The notes under the pieces: model-generated
What the model was told of the DNA's origin: nothing
The model's database searches: none
What the model saw: only the letters and a program-made list of their open reading frames with translations
In this document: positions 17,915-27,483 of the stretch, one piece after another
How positions within the stretch are numbered: the first letter of the stretch is position 1
How the letters are laid out: the number at the start of each line of letters is the position of its first letter
Translations under genes and position numbers: made by a program
NCBI RefSeq assembly: GCF_023284045.1
Contig: NZ_JAKIKQ010000001.1
Span: forward strand, 124,001-188,000
DNA length: 64,000 nt
Source of the DNA: Shewanella kaireitica
GTDB taxonomy: Bacteria; Pseudomonadota; Gammaproteobacteria; Enterobacterales; Shewanellaceae
Direction: 5' to 3'

Positions 17915-18199
17915 GTGAAACGGTTTTTAATCCTAATACTGAGCATACTGGCATTTAATAGTGCAGCCAGTTTTGATGAAAAAGTAGCGGCTTCATTTGC
18001 AGCTAAATACGAGGTTTGTGCACTCAAATTGAAAGATACTCAGGGCTATAAGCTCAAAGCGCTGGGGCTGAAAATTAAGGCTGATGAAATTGGTCGAGAT
18101 AAAATTAGTGCTGATTACATCAAAGCTTTTGTCAAAGAGAAAAATAAAGCATGGTTGTTGCCGCTACATAAATGCAAAAAGTTTGCTGATAGGCTGTAG
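17915..18199 (+). CDS. Small secreted protein of unknown function
   Basis: 94 residues from GTG 17915, with AGGTGAAAG as ribosome site. The first 18-19 residues form a signal peptide (KRFLILILSILAFNSAAS). The mature part is lysine-rich and helical, with two cysteines (about 35 and 87) that could form a disulfide in the periplasm. I do not recognise a family. It lies alone between the repeat mosaic and a Crp/Fnr regulator. Confidence 0.6.
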   Translation: MKRFLILILSILAFNSAASFDEKVAASFAAKYEVCALKLKDTQGYKLKALGLKIKADEIGRDKISADYIKAFVKEKNKAWLLPLHKCKKFADRL

Positions 18200-18361
18200 C
18201 TTACAGCTGGTCTGAAACGATAAATCAACATTGAGGCTATTATTGGCCTGACCGTTCACTGTGGGCGGTTTTCTTATATCTAGTACCTGCATCCTGCTTG
18301 TCTCTATATGCCATAATAGGGTGAGTAATTCATTGGCAACTCATCTTTTTAAGGTATTAAT

Positions 18362-19078
18362 TTGATTGACTCTACGCTGCTAAAGGCACTCCACTGGAAT
18401 ACAGAACTTTCAGCGGGTTTGACTGAAAAGTTGTTATCGATTGCCCAGCTTAAAACGCAATTGAAAGCGAGTGAGATGGACGGTGCGACGATTGCGCATC
18501 AAGGCGCCAGCTTTGTCGTACAGGGCACCGTAGCAATTTGCTTGCAAACCCCGAACCTTAAAACCGTCAACAATATCGTGATGGGCAAAGGGGATTGGTT
18601 TGGCAACTATGACAGCCGTAACTCGTCTTATACGCCATTTTTTATTACCGGAATTGATGAGGTAACTCTTATCCATTTCAGTAATTTCGATCTACACCGT
18701 CTTGCTCAAGAGAATATTGAGATCTATAAGTGGTTTCATTCGTTGTCGCTGGAGTCTAAAACTAAGTGGCTGCAGTCGCAATTGATGATGAGTGAGAATA
18801 AGTTAAAGCGGGTAGTGTATTTACTTTTGGAGCTTGCAGCTCATATTCCTTTACTACGTGGTGAGACACCTAAAGTGTCGATATCTCAACAGCAAATCAG
18901 CCAAATAACCGGTATTGCTCGTCAGCGAGTTAATGAAGTTATTAAACAGCTGGAAAAAGAGCAGTTATTACAAATTAAACGCAGTTGCATTTACCTAGTT
19001 GATTTAACGGGACTTGGGCGTAAGCTCGATAACGTGGATTTGAGTTTACGCGATCCGAGATTGATGATTAATCAATGA
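18362..19078 (+). CDS. Crp/Fnr-family transcriptional regulator
   Basis: A 238-residue protein with an N-terminal cyclic-nucleotide-binding-like beta barrel (about 20-125; GASFVVQGTVAICLQ, GKGDWFGNYDS) and a C-terminal winged helix (about 165-225). The recognition-helix region ISQQQISQITGIARQRVNEV matches HTH_Crp. The start is TTG 18362, chosen for the AAGG ribosome site seven bases upstream. The barrel lacks the canonical cAMP-contacting RxxS motif as far as I can see and has no N-terminal Cys cluster, so neither cAMP nor an Fe-S cluster is an obvious signal. Targets are unknown. Confidence 0.85.
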   Translation: MIDSTLLKALHWNTELSAGLTEKLLSIAQLKTQLKASEMDGATIAHQGASFVVQGTVAICLQTPNLKTVNNIVMGKGDWFGNYDSRNSSYTPFFITGIDEVTLIHFSNFDLHRLAQENIEIYKWFHSLSLESKTKWLQSQLMMSENKLKRVVYLLLELAAHIPLLRGETPKVSISQQQISQITGIARQRVNEVIKQLEKEQLLQIKRSCIYLVDLTGLGRKLDNVDLSLRDPRLMINQ

Positions 19079-19119
19079 ATTGTAAAGCCACGAACTAAAA
19101 GGTGGCTATACAGGAATCA

Positions 19120-19464
19120 TTATTCTTGATGATTTGTGAGTAGTTGAGTCGTGTTTGAATAAGCTGCTTGATCTAGGATATCGAAAACAATATCATTAAC
19201 TGATCTAGCCGAATTTCGCAGCTGTTCACATTGTGCATAAACAAAATTGAGTAATGAAATGTCAAGCTTTGGCATATCACCATTATGCTCCTGCCAGCTG
19301 TAGATGCTACTGCGTATTTTCCATTCGGGATTATTTGCGAGGTTGCTTGTTATATCTTGTTTTAGGTCTTGACAGTAGTAGGTTTCATGCCCTGTAGGAC
19401 TATCAGCTATTGTTGGTTGTGATATAAACAGCAGAGCAAGTGCTAGTAAGTTTTTAAGCATCAT
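19120..19464 (-). CDS. Small secreted hypothetical protein
   Basis: 114 residues from ATG 19464, which follows a GGGAGAGAT ribosome site; the frame continues upstream but without a better start. The N-terminus (MMLKNLLALALLFISQPTIA) is a signal peptide. The mature part has two cysteines (YYCQDL and YAQCEQL), which may bond in the periplasm. I do not recognise a family. It is convergent with the Crp/Fnr gene, 41 bp apart. Confidence 0.6.
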   Translation of the reverse strand: MMLKNLLALALLFISQPTIADSPTGHETYYCQDLKQDITSNLANNPEWKIRSSIYSWQEHNGDMPKLDISLLNFVYAQCEQLRNSARSVNDIVFDILDQAAYSNTTQLLTNHQE

Positions 19465-19758
19465 ATCTCTCCCGCATAATAATAGGCTTTCTCTGTGGAA
19501 ACCCATTTAAATCAGTATTGTTGCTATGTCTTTCTAGCTCCTTGAAAGGTATTTCATGATGTGAGTCCTTCATCATGCTAAATCTTGAAAATATCATTCT
19601 TTTCTCTACTCGCTAAACGCATTTACTCTATTGCACTTGAGTATGCTCATGCACAATATTTAAGACCGCGGTAGTATGCCATTTTAGATGATAAAGCTCT
19701 GTCCTGTAGTGGACACTTTTAGGGTTCTAGTTTGAAGTTGCCAGCATTTTGGATAAGG

Positions 19759-20481
19759 TTAGGAAGTTGCTAATGAAAGTTGTAACTTTGCCAGCTCAAC
19801 AGGGCTTAAAGGGCGCATCTCTCCTTCGGCTAAGTGTGCTAACGTTAAAGCTTGAATCGATACTCTTTTAAGGTCAATAACTTTGTAACCAAGCGCTTGA
19901 GACATACGGCGAATTTGTCGGTTCAGCCCTTGGGTTAAGGTGATTTCATACTTATCTGTCCCTAAACGACTAATCACACATGGCAACGTAGTGACATCCT
20001 TATAACTCACGCCCGCAGCCATATTTGCCAAAAACAGTTCATCAAACGGCCGGTCAACTTGCACATGGTAAGTCTTGCTGTGGCCAAAATTTGGGTGCAT
20101 TAATTGATGGGTAAGTTCACCATCATTGGTGAGTATAAGTAAACCGTGTGAGTCTTTATCGAGCCGACCTACAGGGTAGAGTCGAGGCGATTTGGGCAAC
20201 AGGTGCAGCAGGCTATTGGGTAGTTCGGCTAACAAGCGACTATCGGTGCCTACTGCCTTATTAAATATCCAGTATTCTTTAGCCTCAACGGTTTGGATTA
20301 ACTCACCATTGACAACAATTTTCTCTAGGCAGTCTTGGCCGTCAGGCGTATCGATTAGGGTGACGCTATCGACATGGTTGGCGAGGCGATCATTGAACAT
20401 GACTCGCCCATCACGGATTAAACGGGTTGCGGCGCGTCGCGAACAGCATCCTGTGATAGCGAGGTACTTTGCGAGTCTCAT
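19759..20481 (-). CDS. rluF: 23S rRNA pseudouridine(2604) synthase
   Basis: A 240-residue enzyme with an N-terminal S4 RNA-binding domain (MRLAKYLAITGCCSRRAATR.., about 1-60) and the RsuA/RluB/E/F-type catalytic domain. The catalytic Asp is in PVGRLDKDSHGLL (about 105-117), and LTQGLNRQIRRM (about 185-196) is the second family motif. It converts uridine to pseudouridine in 23S rRNA; similarity is closest to RluF. E. coli RluF has an extra basic C-terminal tail that is absent here. I chose ATG 20481, where family homology begins, 8 bp after the upstream gene's stop, so the two are likely co-transcribed. Confidence 0.88.
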   Translation of the reverse strand: MRLAKYLAITGCCSRRAATRLIRDGRVMFNDRLANHVDSVTLIDTPDGQDCLEKIVVNGELIQTVEAKEYWIFNKAVGTDSRLLAELPNSLLHLLPKSPRLYPVGRLDKDSHGLLILTNDGELTHQLMHPNFGHSKTYHVQVDRPFDELFLANMAAGVSYKDVTTLPCVISRLGTDKYEITLTQGLNRQIRRMSQALGYKVIDLKRVSIQALTLAHLAEGEMRPLSPVELAKLQLSLATS

Positions 20482-20489
20482 GGTAAGCG

Positions 20490-21200
20490 TTATTGCTCCC
20501 CAGCAAGGTAGCGCTGTGATAGTTCTAGATAGTTCTTTATCGCGATTCTTCTCACTGTCCAGGCAAAGGACAAGCACCAAAGCAGAACGATATTGGTTTG
20601 TAGCCACATAGTGATAGCGACCCAGCATGGAGCGTTTTCTGGGTGTTCACAGGGGCTAAAGTCGAGGGTATTCCAATCGAGTTGTACCACTAATGCTGTT
20701 GCAGCAATAAAACCCAGAATACTTAAGGTGAAAATGGGTCCTTTGCAGATAGTATGTTGACTGAATCTGTCGGTTATACATAAAAAATACATCAATACAG
20801 TGCCGAGCAAAAAGCAGGTCGATACTAAGCGATGCATCTCTAGATAGTTGATGGGAAACACGCCCATCAGTAACACACACATGCCGACCCAACCACCGAC
20901 GAATGAAAGATAATGACTAAAAAAGCCTTGTTTTAGCAGGTATAAGCCGAACATCGCCAGCATGATACAGATCCCTGTGATCATTAACGCGATATTAAAT
21001 ACAAAGGCAAATTTAGCGTTATTATAGTCACCTAAAAAATCAGAACGACGATTGAAAACAGTATCACCGATAACTTGGTATTCGGCCCAAACTGAGATGG
21101 AAACACCCGTAGCGGCGATGAGTGCACCAAAGAAAATAGTCAGTACGACTAACCGGTGCAGATCATACTGCATCGATTGATACTTTATTCTATCTTCCAT
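20490..21200 (-). CDS. DUF998 family integral membrane protein
   Basis: About 236 residues with six hydrophobic segments (about 20-40, 65-90, 100-120, 125-145, 158-178, 200-220). The spacing and the polar loop ending FPINYLEMHRLVS match DUF998 proteins, whose role is unknown. Start ATG 21200 (MEDRIKYQ) is favoured by the GGAGA ribosome site; an ATG four codons upstream lies within that site. It precedes rluF by 8 bp on the same strand. Confidence 0.7.
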   Translation of the reverse strand: MEDRIKYQSMQYDLHRLVVLTIFFGALIAATGVSISVWAEYQVIGDTVFNRRSDFLGDYNNAKFAFVFNIALMITGICIMLAMFGLYLLKQGFFSHYLSFVGGWVGMCVLLMGVFPINYLEMHRLVSTCFLLGTVLMYFLCITDRFSQHTICKGPIFTLSILGFIAATALVVQLDWNTLDFSPCEHPENAPCWVAITMWLQTNIVLLWCLSFAWTVRRIAIKNYLELSQRYLAGEQ

Positions 21201-21232
21201 CAAGTTCTCCATTTATTACGAGTGGCTAGTAT

Positions 21233-21262
21233 ATACCCAAGCTACTTGAAAGTGCAGGTTGT
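21233..21262 (+). repeat. One-ended interspersed repeat
   Basis: TATACCCAAGCTACTTGAA.. is a sequence I know as the end of a widespread short interspersed element in Shewanella and Vibrio. No matching inverted end is visible within 300 bp, so this is probably a decayed copy. Confidence 0.4.
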
Positions 21263-21492
21263 GTTGAGGAGATCGACTCTAGGCAACAATTTGCAGTTTA
21301 ACATTACGCTTGCATGAAGAAATAGCGTCACTACTGCAGTGTGGAGACGCCAAGTGTTGAACTCGCTTATAACCTGCCTGAAGATCTTACTTTGTACAAG
21401 AATTTGATTTCTTTCGGCAACTCTCTACAAAAGAGTTGGTTTGGAAAACGTTAGGGGCTTGATCGTGACTAAGATACAAAAATGTATGATTT

Positions 21493-22449
21493 TCAGCATA
21501 GAACCAAGGCAGAGATCCCAGCAAAGTTTTTGTAACCATGATCGAGCATGCACTCAGTAGTGTAAAAACAGCGCTTTCGAATACTGTCAGATAGTTGCTG
21601 ATGTACTTTTTTAGGATCGATATCTAGGTGATTTATATGGTACCGAATTCTGTGAAAAAATATGACCCGAGAGCGAAGCGAAAGTTTCGATGTTTTATTA
21701 CAGGATTGAAGGCCTCGATAAAAGAAGGAAAGTGTCCTGCGTTTCCTTATTTTCAGAAAGAAGCTAGCTGGATCAATCTGTTGTTGTCGATATTGTAAAA
21801 TTGTAGATTTTAATATACCCAACTGCAGCAAAGCGCGTGGTATACGATGACCAACACCGGGTAGCCGAAAGCGAACTCTGCAACTTTGGAAACGCTTCAT
21901 ATGCATTGAGTCAGGTTTATAGAGTGGATCATAAATAATGGTTAATGGGATGTCACAGTCTGCAGAGTCTGGAGATGCATTAAGATACTGAGCTGCTTCT
22001 CTAACTTTTGGATCCCAAGAGGCAATAGATATATCGTAAGTGCTAATAGGCATCAGCAGCAAGGCACGATCTAGGCGTAAATTCTTAGAAAACATCGATG
22101 TGGCAAAGCCGCCTCGACTGACACCATAACCGATGCGTTCGCAGAAACAATCCAAATGTTTGCCCAGTTTTTTGGTAAATATTACAAGCTCATTGGAAGT
22201 GAAATAGTTGCCTTTGCCTATATGGTTAAATGAAATGACATTCATCCGTCGTTTTGCAAAGAAATCATATCCCCAAGGTGCTTTATTTTCAATCAAATCT
22301 GAATCAGAGAATGCTTCACTACCAGGTGGGAAGGTGATCATCAGTGGTTGAGCAGCATCAAATATATGATATTGAATAACAACATCGTCAACCTGCAAGC
22401 GAACAGTTTGGTTGAATAATAGCAATGTTAGTTGCTCCTGAATCAGCAC
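21493..22449 (-). CDS. Alpha/beta-hydrolase-like protein of unknown role
   Basis: 318 residues from GTG 22449 (a TTG 24 bases downstream with a CAGGAG site is an alternative start). The motif GYGVSRGGFA (about 107-116) has the GxSxG form of a nucleophile elbow, and GVGHRIPR (about 200) could carry the catalytic His. The part before it (LMITFPPGSEAF) would supply the oxyanion loop. The last 100 residues are basic and helical (RIRYHINHL..). Such proteins occur in polysaccharide loci, but no such genes lie nearby. Both flanks are gene-poor. Function is unknown. Confidence 0.65.
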   Translation of the reverse strand: MLIQEQLTLLLFNQTVRLQVDDVVIQYHIFDAAQPLMITFPPGSEAFSDSDLIENKAPWGYDFFAKRRMNVISFNHIGKGNYFTSNELVIFTKKLGKHLDCFCERIGYGVSRGGFATSMFSKNLRLDRALLLMPISTYDISIASWDPKVREAAQYLNASPDSADCDIPLTIIYDPLYKPDSMHMKRFQSCRVRFRLPGVGHRIPRALLQLGILKSTILQYRQQQIDPASFFLKIRKRRTLSFFYRGLQSCNKTSKLSLRSRVIFFHRIRYHINHLDIDPKKVHQQLSDSIRKRCFYTTECMLDHGYKNFAGISALVLC

Positions 22450-22802
22450 TAGGCTCTTTTGAAATAGAGTTGAGCATATTTGTAATTAGGCTAATTTTAC
22501 TGAAAGCTAATATATCGAGAAGTCATTACCTCTTTTAATGTGATCTACCTTCAATTAAAAAATTAAAGCGTTAAAATCAATGGGTAATTGTATGTTTCTT
22601 GGTGGTGTACTTGTTGTTGGCTGGTTTGTTAGCTGTGCTTTATGTTACTTTGCTGTGTGTTTTTTGGGCGGTTTATGACAGTAACAATTAATTGGTTCAG
22701 TATCATTAGTTTGTTCGTAGAGGCCATAGGGCTGTTAAAAAAGGGCAAATGAGGGTTAACAGCCTCTTTTGCCCTTGAGAAGAGTTTACTTGCTATGATG
22801 GG
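22450..22802. other. Gene-free spacer
   Basis: Promoter region of the minus-strand hydrolase-like gene, then the terminator of the S9 peptidase gene at 22736-22776. Nothing else is visible. Confidence 0.5.
22736..22776 (-). terminator. Intrinsic terminator of the S9 peptidase gene
   Basis: On the minus strand AAGGGCAAA (22776-22768) pairs with TTTGCCCTT (22749-22741), with inner GAGG/CCTC pairs, followed by TTTTT. It is 27 bp past the stop codon. Confidence 0.85.
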
Positions 22803-25091
22803 TTAGTTTTGCTCAAACTGATACTCTTTGACTGGCTTAGCACCGAGCAAGTGTTCGACAAAATAGTCCCAGCGTTTACGTACAAAGTAATCGCTATCAT
22901 TAAGGAAATGATCGCGGTTTGGATAGATCATCAAGTCAAAATCCTTATTGGCTTTGATGAGTTTATCCACCAACTGCATAGTTGCAGCAGGGTTAACGTT
23001 TTCGTCTAACTCACCATGGGCCAGTAACAGCTTACCTTTAAGCTTAGCTATGCTATCCATGTTTAGATTGGTTTGCTCATCCCAGTGTTTTGCCACCGGG
23101 TAGCCTAGCCAAATCTCGTTCCAGCCGGTTTTATCAACTCTAAAGTCATGGTTGCCTGATGCCGCTACGCCTACCTTAAAGAAGTCAGCATGCCTAAACA
23201 TCGCTTGAGCAGTGTCGTAACCTCCAGCTGAAAAACCGTAAATACCGACTCGGCTAACATCTAAGTAGCTGTGCTTTCTAGCAAGATCTTTGATGGCTTG
23301 GACGTGGTCATCGACACCAGCGGCTAAATTCTCGTAAGCAACTAAATGGAAATCTCTATTTCGCTTGCTGGTGCCACGTCCATCCATTTTAATAACCACA
23401 AATCCAAGTTCAGCAAGGGATTGTGCTTGTTGGAAATAGCTCCAAAAAGATTTGGGTGTGAAAAAGTTATGTGGTCCAGTATAGGTCGCATCAATTACCG
23501 GATATTGTTTGCTTGCATCAAAGTTGCTGGGTTTATACATTAAGCCATAGAGTTTAGTTTTGTTGTCATTGGCGAGCACTTCAAAGGGTTCTGGTGCACG
23601 CCAACCAATGGCCATCAGTTCACTGACGTCAGGATTGCCAACGGTCATCACCACTTTGCCGTCGATTGTGCTACGCACTTTAGTTGTCGGCACTGATTGT
23701 ACAGTAGAAGATATGTCGACAAAATAACTGAAATCAGGCGCAATGCGAGCGCTGTGCTCTAGTGCTTCAGGAGTAAGTAATTGATGGCCTGTTCCGTCTA
23801 AATTTACTTTATAAAGGTGGCGCAGGTAAGGGTCGCGATCATCAAATCCACCTGATGCTTCGTAATATAGTGTGCGGGTTTTCTTATCCAATGCGCGGTA
23901 AGTTCTGACAAAACAGTCACACTGGGTGATTTTGTTTTTGAGCTTTCCGCTTGCTAAATCATACAAGTAATACTGTTGCTTACCAGAGCGTTGGCTTGGC
24001 CAAATGACCTCATTTGTCTCCGGTAGCACCCAAGCATCTTGTGCCCACGGATCAAGGAATTTATCGGATTTTTCTTCAACAATGAGTCTTACCTGATGGT
24101 TTTCAGGGTTGTACTCATGAAAGCTTATGCGTTTTTTGGCTCTGGCTTGCTCGAAGAAATAGAAACGATTGTTGTCTTCCCACCAGCCCCACAGCGGACC
24201 ACCGTAATAGGTTTGCTGCAACTCTGGTGCAACGACTTTGGTGACTTCCTTACTAGCTACATCAACGGAGTAGATATCACCTGTTGGTAGGTGTTCATCA
24301 CCCGCGAGTGGGTAATAGTAACTATAAAGTTTTGGTCGTAGGCCTTCGTTATGACTTGACTGAATAAGGTGTAACTTGCCGACCTTTTCGCGATTCATTC
24401 TGTGGGTCAGAACTGTTTTACTATCTGGTGCCCAGTAGACACTAAGTCGCTGTTTAACCTTAGCAGGATCTTTATTGATATAGGCTTTTGGGTTCTGGTT
24501 TTGTACTGCATAAGGGTAACCTTCAGTGCCATCAAAAGTGAGTTGACTGATACTGTTGCTGCGATTATCAGTCAAAAATAGATTCCAATCTTTAACACCT
24601 AACGCATAGTTACCATCTGGAGATGAATAGCTTGCTTGTGACGGAGTGTCAGCCTTATCAGGTTTATCACAAACACTGGTGAGTAGGCTGCATTGATAGT
24701 CCTGCTTACCATATCGCATGCTCAGCTGGTTATTATCGACGTCTATTGCGTTAATCTTCAAATAGAAGTTAGTGCTCTCATCATGCTTTACGCTCGTTTT
24801 TAGCTGTTGATGATCAAACAATAGCGATACTTTGGCCGTGGCAGGTTCAACTTTGTAATAAGTATTATTGCCTTCGGGATCGACCTCACTGAACCAGAAA
24901 TTGCTACTGTTATTTATCCAGTTAGGCTCAACCGCTAGGTTGCGGATCTTCTTACGTACATTTTTTGGTAAAAAACTCTCTGCACGTTGGTAATCTGCAA
25001 TAGAAATGCTGGGCGTTTCAGGGGCCGTTGGTGTCGCGCTGCATGCTGCAAGCATTGCAGATGCGAGCACCATCGCTAACTTTCTTATCAT
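22803..25091 (-). CDS. Dipeptidyl peptidase IV-type S9 peptidase, lipoprotein
   Basis: A 762-residue protein with a lipoprotein signal peptide ending in LAAC (Cys 17). A beta-propeller region (about 60-480, DPPIV N-terminal type) precedes the alpha/beta-hydrolase domain (about 510-750). The catalytic triad is Ser621 in GIYGFSAGGYD, Asp696 in HGELDENVNP and His728 in PNRDHFLN. The family removes Xaa-Pro dipeptides or acts on related oligopeptides. Anchored in the outer or inner membrane, it would work alongside the S46 peptidase gene upstream in the window to use peptides. ATG 25091 has a GGAG ribosome site. It is monocistronic. Confidence 0.92.
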   Translation of the reverse strand: MIRKLAMVLASAMLAACSATPTAPETPSISIADYQRAESFLPKNVRKKIRNLAVEPNWINNSSNFWFSEVDPEGNNTYYKVEPATAKVSLLFDHQQLKTSVKHDESTNFYLKINAIDVDNNQLSMRYGKQDYQCSLLTSVCDKPDKADTPSQASYSSPDGNYALGVKDWNLFLTDNRSNSISQLTFDGTEGYPYAVQNQNPKAYINKDPAKVKQRLSVYWAPDSKTVLTHRMNREKVGKLHLIQSSHNEGLRPKLYSYYYPLAGDEHLPTGDIYSVDVASKEVTKVVAPELQQTYYGGPLWGWWEDNNRFYFFEQARAKKRISFHEYNPENHQVRLIVEEKSDKFLDPWAQDAWVLPETNEVIWPSQRSGKQQYYLYDLASGKLKNKITQCDCFVRTYRALDKKTRTLYYEASGGFDDRDPYLRHLYKVNLDGTGHQLLTPEALEHSARIAPDFSYFVDISSTVQSVPTTKVRSTIDGKVVMTVGNPDVSELMAIGWRAPEPFEVLANDNKTKLYGLMYKPSNFDASKQYPVIDATYTGPHNFFTPKSFWSYFQQAQSLAELGFVVIKMDGRGTSKRNRDFHLVAYENLAAGVDDHVQAIKDLARKHSYLDVSRVGIYGFSAGGYDTAQAMFRHADFFKVGVAASGNHDFRVDKTGWNEIWLGYPVAKHWDEQTNLNMDSIAKLKGKLLLAHGELDENVNPAATMQLVDKLIKANKDFDLMIYPNRDHFLNDSDYFVRKRWDYFVEHLLGAKPVKEYQFEQN

Positions 25092-25442
25092 TTTATACTC
25101 CGTAACTTAATCTTAAACAGTCGAAATAAAGTCTACAAAGAGTACGAGGATACACTTAATGGATAATGTATACACTTATTGTTACCGAAATGAACACTCT
25201 GAAAATAGAGCAAAATAAACGCAATGAGGTTATTAGCAGTAATTCCTAAGGGCTTAACAACCCAGTGACGGTGGCTTATGTTATGTATAGGTTTACAAGC
25301 TATAGAAAATGCTGCTGAATATTTTAATGTGAAGTATTGCGTTTGGAGATGGCGTTGAAAGAGCTAGATGACTGTTTGTTCTTTGGGGGATAAACAATGA
25401 GCAGCGTATTAACGATGCTCATTTTTTATCAATAAAACTTAG
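25092..25442. other. Spacer with S9 peptidase promoter and metT-side terminator
   Basis: 351 bp. A hairpin AATGAGCA (25396-25403) / TGCTCATT (25416-25423) just downstream of the transporter's stop has T-rich flanks on both strands and could terminate in both directions. The remainder is presumably the peptidase promoter. Confidence 0.5.
25396..25428 (-). terminator. Hairpin terminator downstream of the NhaC-type transporter
   Basis: An eight-base stem (25396-25403 with 25416-25423) and a 12-base loop. The plus-strand T-run is stronger (TTTTTT) than the minus-strand one (TTGTTTA), so it may be bidirectional. Confidence 0.6.
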
Positions 25443-26792
25443 TTAAGCACGTTTACGAAATACCACAATCAGCACGGCAACAACCGCCAATATCATGCAG
25501 TACCAAGCGTGAGTAACCACTTCTAATGGTGATAAGCTGAAGGTTGATGCAACCAATAGTGCTTGTGCGCCGTATGGGATTAGGCCTTGGATAATACATG
25601 AGAATATATCCAAAATACTGGCCGCACGTTTTGGCGTTACGCCATGTTTTTGCGCTAAATCTTTAGCAATATCGCCAGTCACTACAATCGATACTGTGTT
25701 GTTAGCAACACAAGTATTGGTTGCTGCCACAATACCTGCCATGCCGAGTTCTGATGCGCGGCACGAAGCTTCGCCTTTGGCTTTAGAGAAACGTGCTATT
25801 AGCTTTTCTATCTGCTTACTCACAAAGGCGAGTCCGCCTTGTTGTTGCATCAGTGCAGCTAAACCACCGACTAACATAGACAGAATGAAAATCTCCTGCA
25901 TGTTGCCAAAACCAGCGTAAATATCTTGTCCGAACTGAATGACACCGTAGTCCATCGTTAACAGTCCAGTAATCCCCGCTAATAAGATACCCACTGTAAG
26001 CACAACAAATACGTTCAGACCCGCAACCGCTAAGAATAGAATCGTTAAATAAGGGATGACTTTAATGAAGTCAATCTCTTGAGCTGCAACGTCAGCCTGC
26101 CCTTGGCCAACTAAGGTAAAGATAATCAAGGTGATAATAGATGCCGGGACAGCAAAGATAAGGTTTTCTTTAAACTTATCTTTCATTTCACAGCCCTGAG
26201 TTCGAGTCGCAGCAATGGTGGTGTCTGAAATAATAGAGAGGTTGTCACCGAAAAGTGCACCAGAGATAACCGCGCCCGCCATGATGGCCAAGTCGATTTG
26301 TGCTTCGTTTGCTACGCCTAGTGCGATAGGCGCCACTGCGGCGATAGTGCCCATTGAGGTACCCATTGCAGTTGCAATAAATGCCGCAATCACAAAGAAA
26401 CCTGGCAGCAATAAGCTAGAAGGTACTAACGATAAACCTAATGCTACAGTAGCATCCACACCGCCAGTCGCTTTTGCCACGGCCGCAAATGCACCTGCAA
26501 GCAGATAGATCATACACATTGCAATGATATTAGAATGACCAATACCAGCTAAAAATGTCTCAATTGATTGATTTAGTTTTTGCTTCGAGATTAATATCGC
26601 AAAAATAATCGCTGGCAGAATAGCAACGACACTCGGTAGTTGGTAAAAAGCAAAGTCGACACCTTGGCTTTGAAAGTAAACTCCAGCACCAATAAACAGT
26701 GTTAGAAAAAGAAAAAGCGGAGTTAGCGCTAGAAACGATGGCGCTGTTGCGTCATTTGTTTGAGCTTTTGGGGCATTGCTGGAATTTGTCAA
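25443..26792 (-). CDS. NhaC-family transporter, probable methionine permease MetT
   Basis: A 449-residue protein with about twelve membrane segments. The segments FIATAMGTSMGTIAAVAPIA (about 138-157) and GALFGDNLSIISDTTIAATR (about 178-197) are signatures of the NhaC Na+/H+ antiporter family. Two tandem MET boxes lie about 150 bp upstream, which fits the MetT subgroup predicted from comparative genomics to import methionine; without the boxes I would only call it an NhaC-type antiporter. The start is TTG 26792 preceded by GAGAGAT. Transported substrate remains inferred. Confidence 0.8.
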   Translation of the reverse strand: MTNSSNAPKAQTNDATAPSFLALTPLFLFLTLFIGAGVYFQSQGVDFAFYQLPSVVAILPAIIFAILISKQKLNQSIETFLAGIGHSNIIAMCMIYLLAGAFAAVAKATGGVDATVALGLSLVPSSLLLPGFFVIAAFIATAMGTSMGTIAAVAPIALGVANEAQIDLAIMAGAVISGALFGDNLSIISDTTIAATRTQGCEMKDKFKENLIFAVPASIITLIIFTLVGQGQADVAAQEIDFIKVIPYLTILFLAVAGLNVFVVLTVGILLAGITGLLTMDYGVIQFGQDIYAGFGNMQEIFILSMLVGGLAALMQQQGGLAFVSKQIEKLIARFSKAKGEASCRASELGMAGIVAATNTCVANNTVSIVVTGDIAKDLAQKHGVTPKRAASILDIFSCIIQGLIPYGAQALLVASTFSLSPLEVVTHAWYCMILAVVAVLIVVFRKRA

Positions 26793-26941
26793 TGTTATCT
26801 CTCTTATATTAAATCAGTCATCGAACCACTGTTCCCATCGCCCTCCTAGCTGGAACAAACTGTGGGTTAAATGAATAAACTCACAGAATGGTACATCTCA
26901 ATAGTTGAGAGGATATGAGATCAAGAGCCGCCTGTCAATTT

Positions 26942-26957
26942 AGACGTCTAGATGTTT
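26942..26957 (-). promoter_or_regulatory. Two MET boxes (MetJ operator) upstream of the NhaC-type transporter
   Basis: AGACGTCT (26942-26949) is a perfect MET box and is followed without gap by AGATGTTT (26950-26957, six of eight). MetJ binds tandem 8-bp boxes with S-adenosylmethionine as co-repressor. The site is about 150 bp upstream of the TTG start. Confidence 0.75.
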
Positions 26958-27483
26958 TTACTGCCAAAGTGAACGTTAGGTAAAAGTTGTGACATAAGTA
27001 GGATTAACTGCTACTTATTTTAGCAAGAACTTAACTTGCCAACATTGTGGGGTAAATACAAATGTTTTACCGAGACAAGGTGGATTTTGGAATATTATCC
27101 CCATCCGACCTGAAAATGCAGGATTCAGTGGGAGTTTAATGGGCTTTAGTCACAGGTTCATTGCTCCATGCTGAACCTAAGCACCAACATCCATGTAGAC
27201 GAGGCATTGATTGCAGCTAATGGTCGCTCCCTTGGTACAATCAATAACACAGAGTAACGCCCATGCTTTTTATATAAGAAACGCCCATCGAAGAAGCGGT
27301 TGTGCAAGCCCACTTCGTTGTTGCGGCAACTTAACAGGGAATAACCATTTCCACGTTAACGCGCCTAGAATTGAACTAGCACAACACCGCTGAAACGAGC
27401 ATTTTCAAGTGAGACGGGTATTAACTGGTAGCTAAGATGCTAGAATAGCAGCTCTTCTATCTGCTTAATCTTGAGAGCCACTA
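26958..27483. other. Gene-free spacer with a degenerate repeat copy
   Basis: No convincing gene. Bases about 27314-27384 (CGTTGTTGCGGCAACTTAACAGGGAATAACCATTT.., ..GCGCCTAGAATTGAA) match the inner part of the MITE-like elements described at 39377 and 46115, but the terminal inverted repeats are not recognisable. Confidence 0.5.
27314..27384 (+). repeat. Degenerate third copy of the MITE-like element
   Basis: Shares GGGAATAACCATTT and a GCGCC(T)..GAATTGAA stretch, in order, with the element at 46115-46379 (read on its minus strand). Termini are lost. Confidence 0.5.

Noticed and set aside
19681-19720. TGTCC..GGACA dyad as an insertion-sequence end
   Set aside because: The arms are only five bases and no partner end or transposase is nearby.
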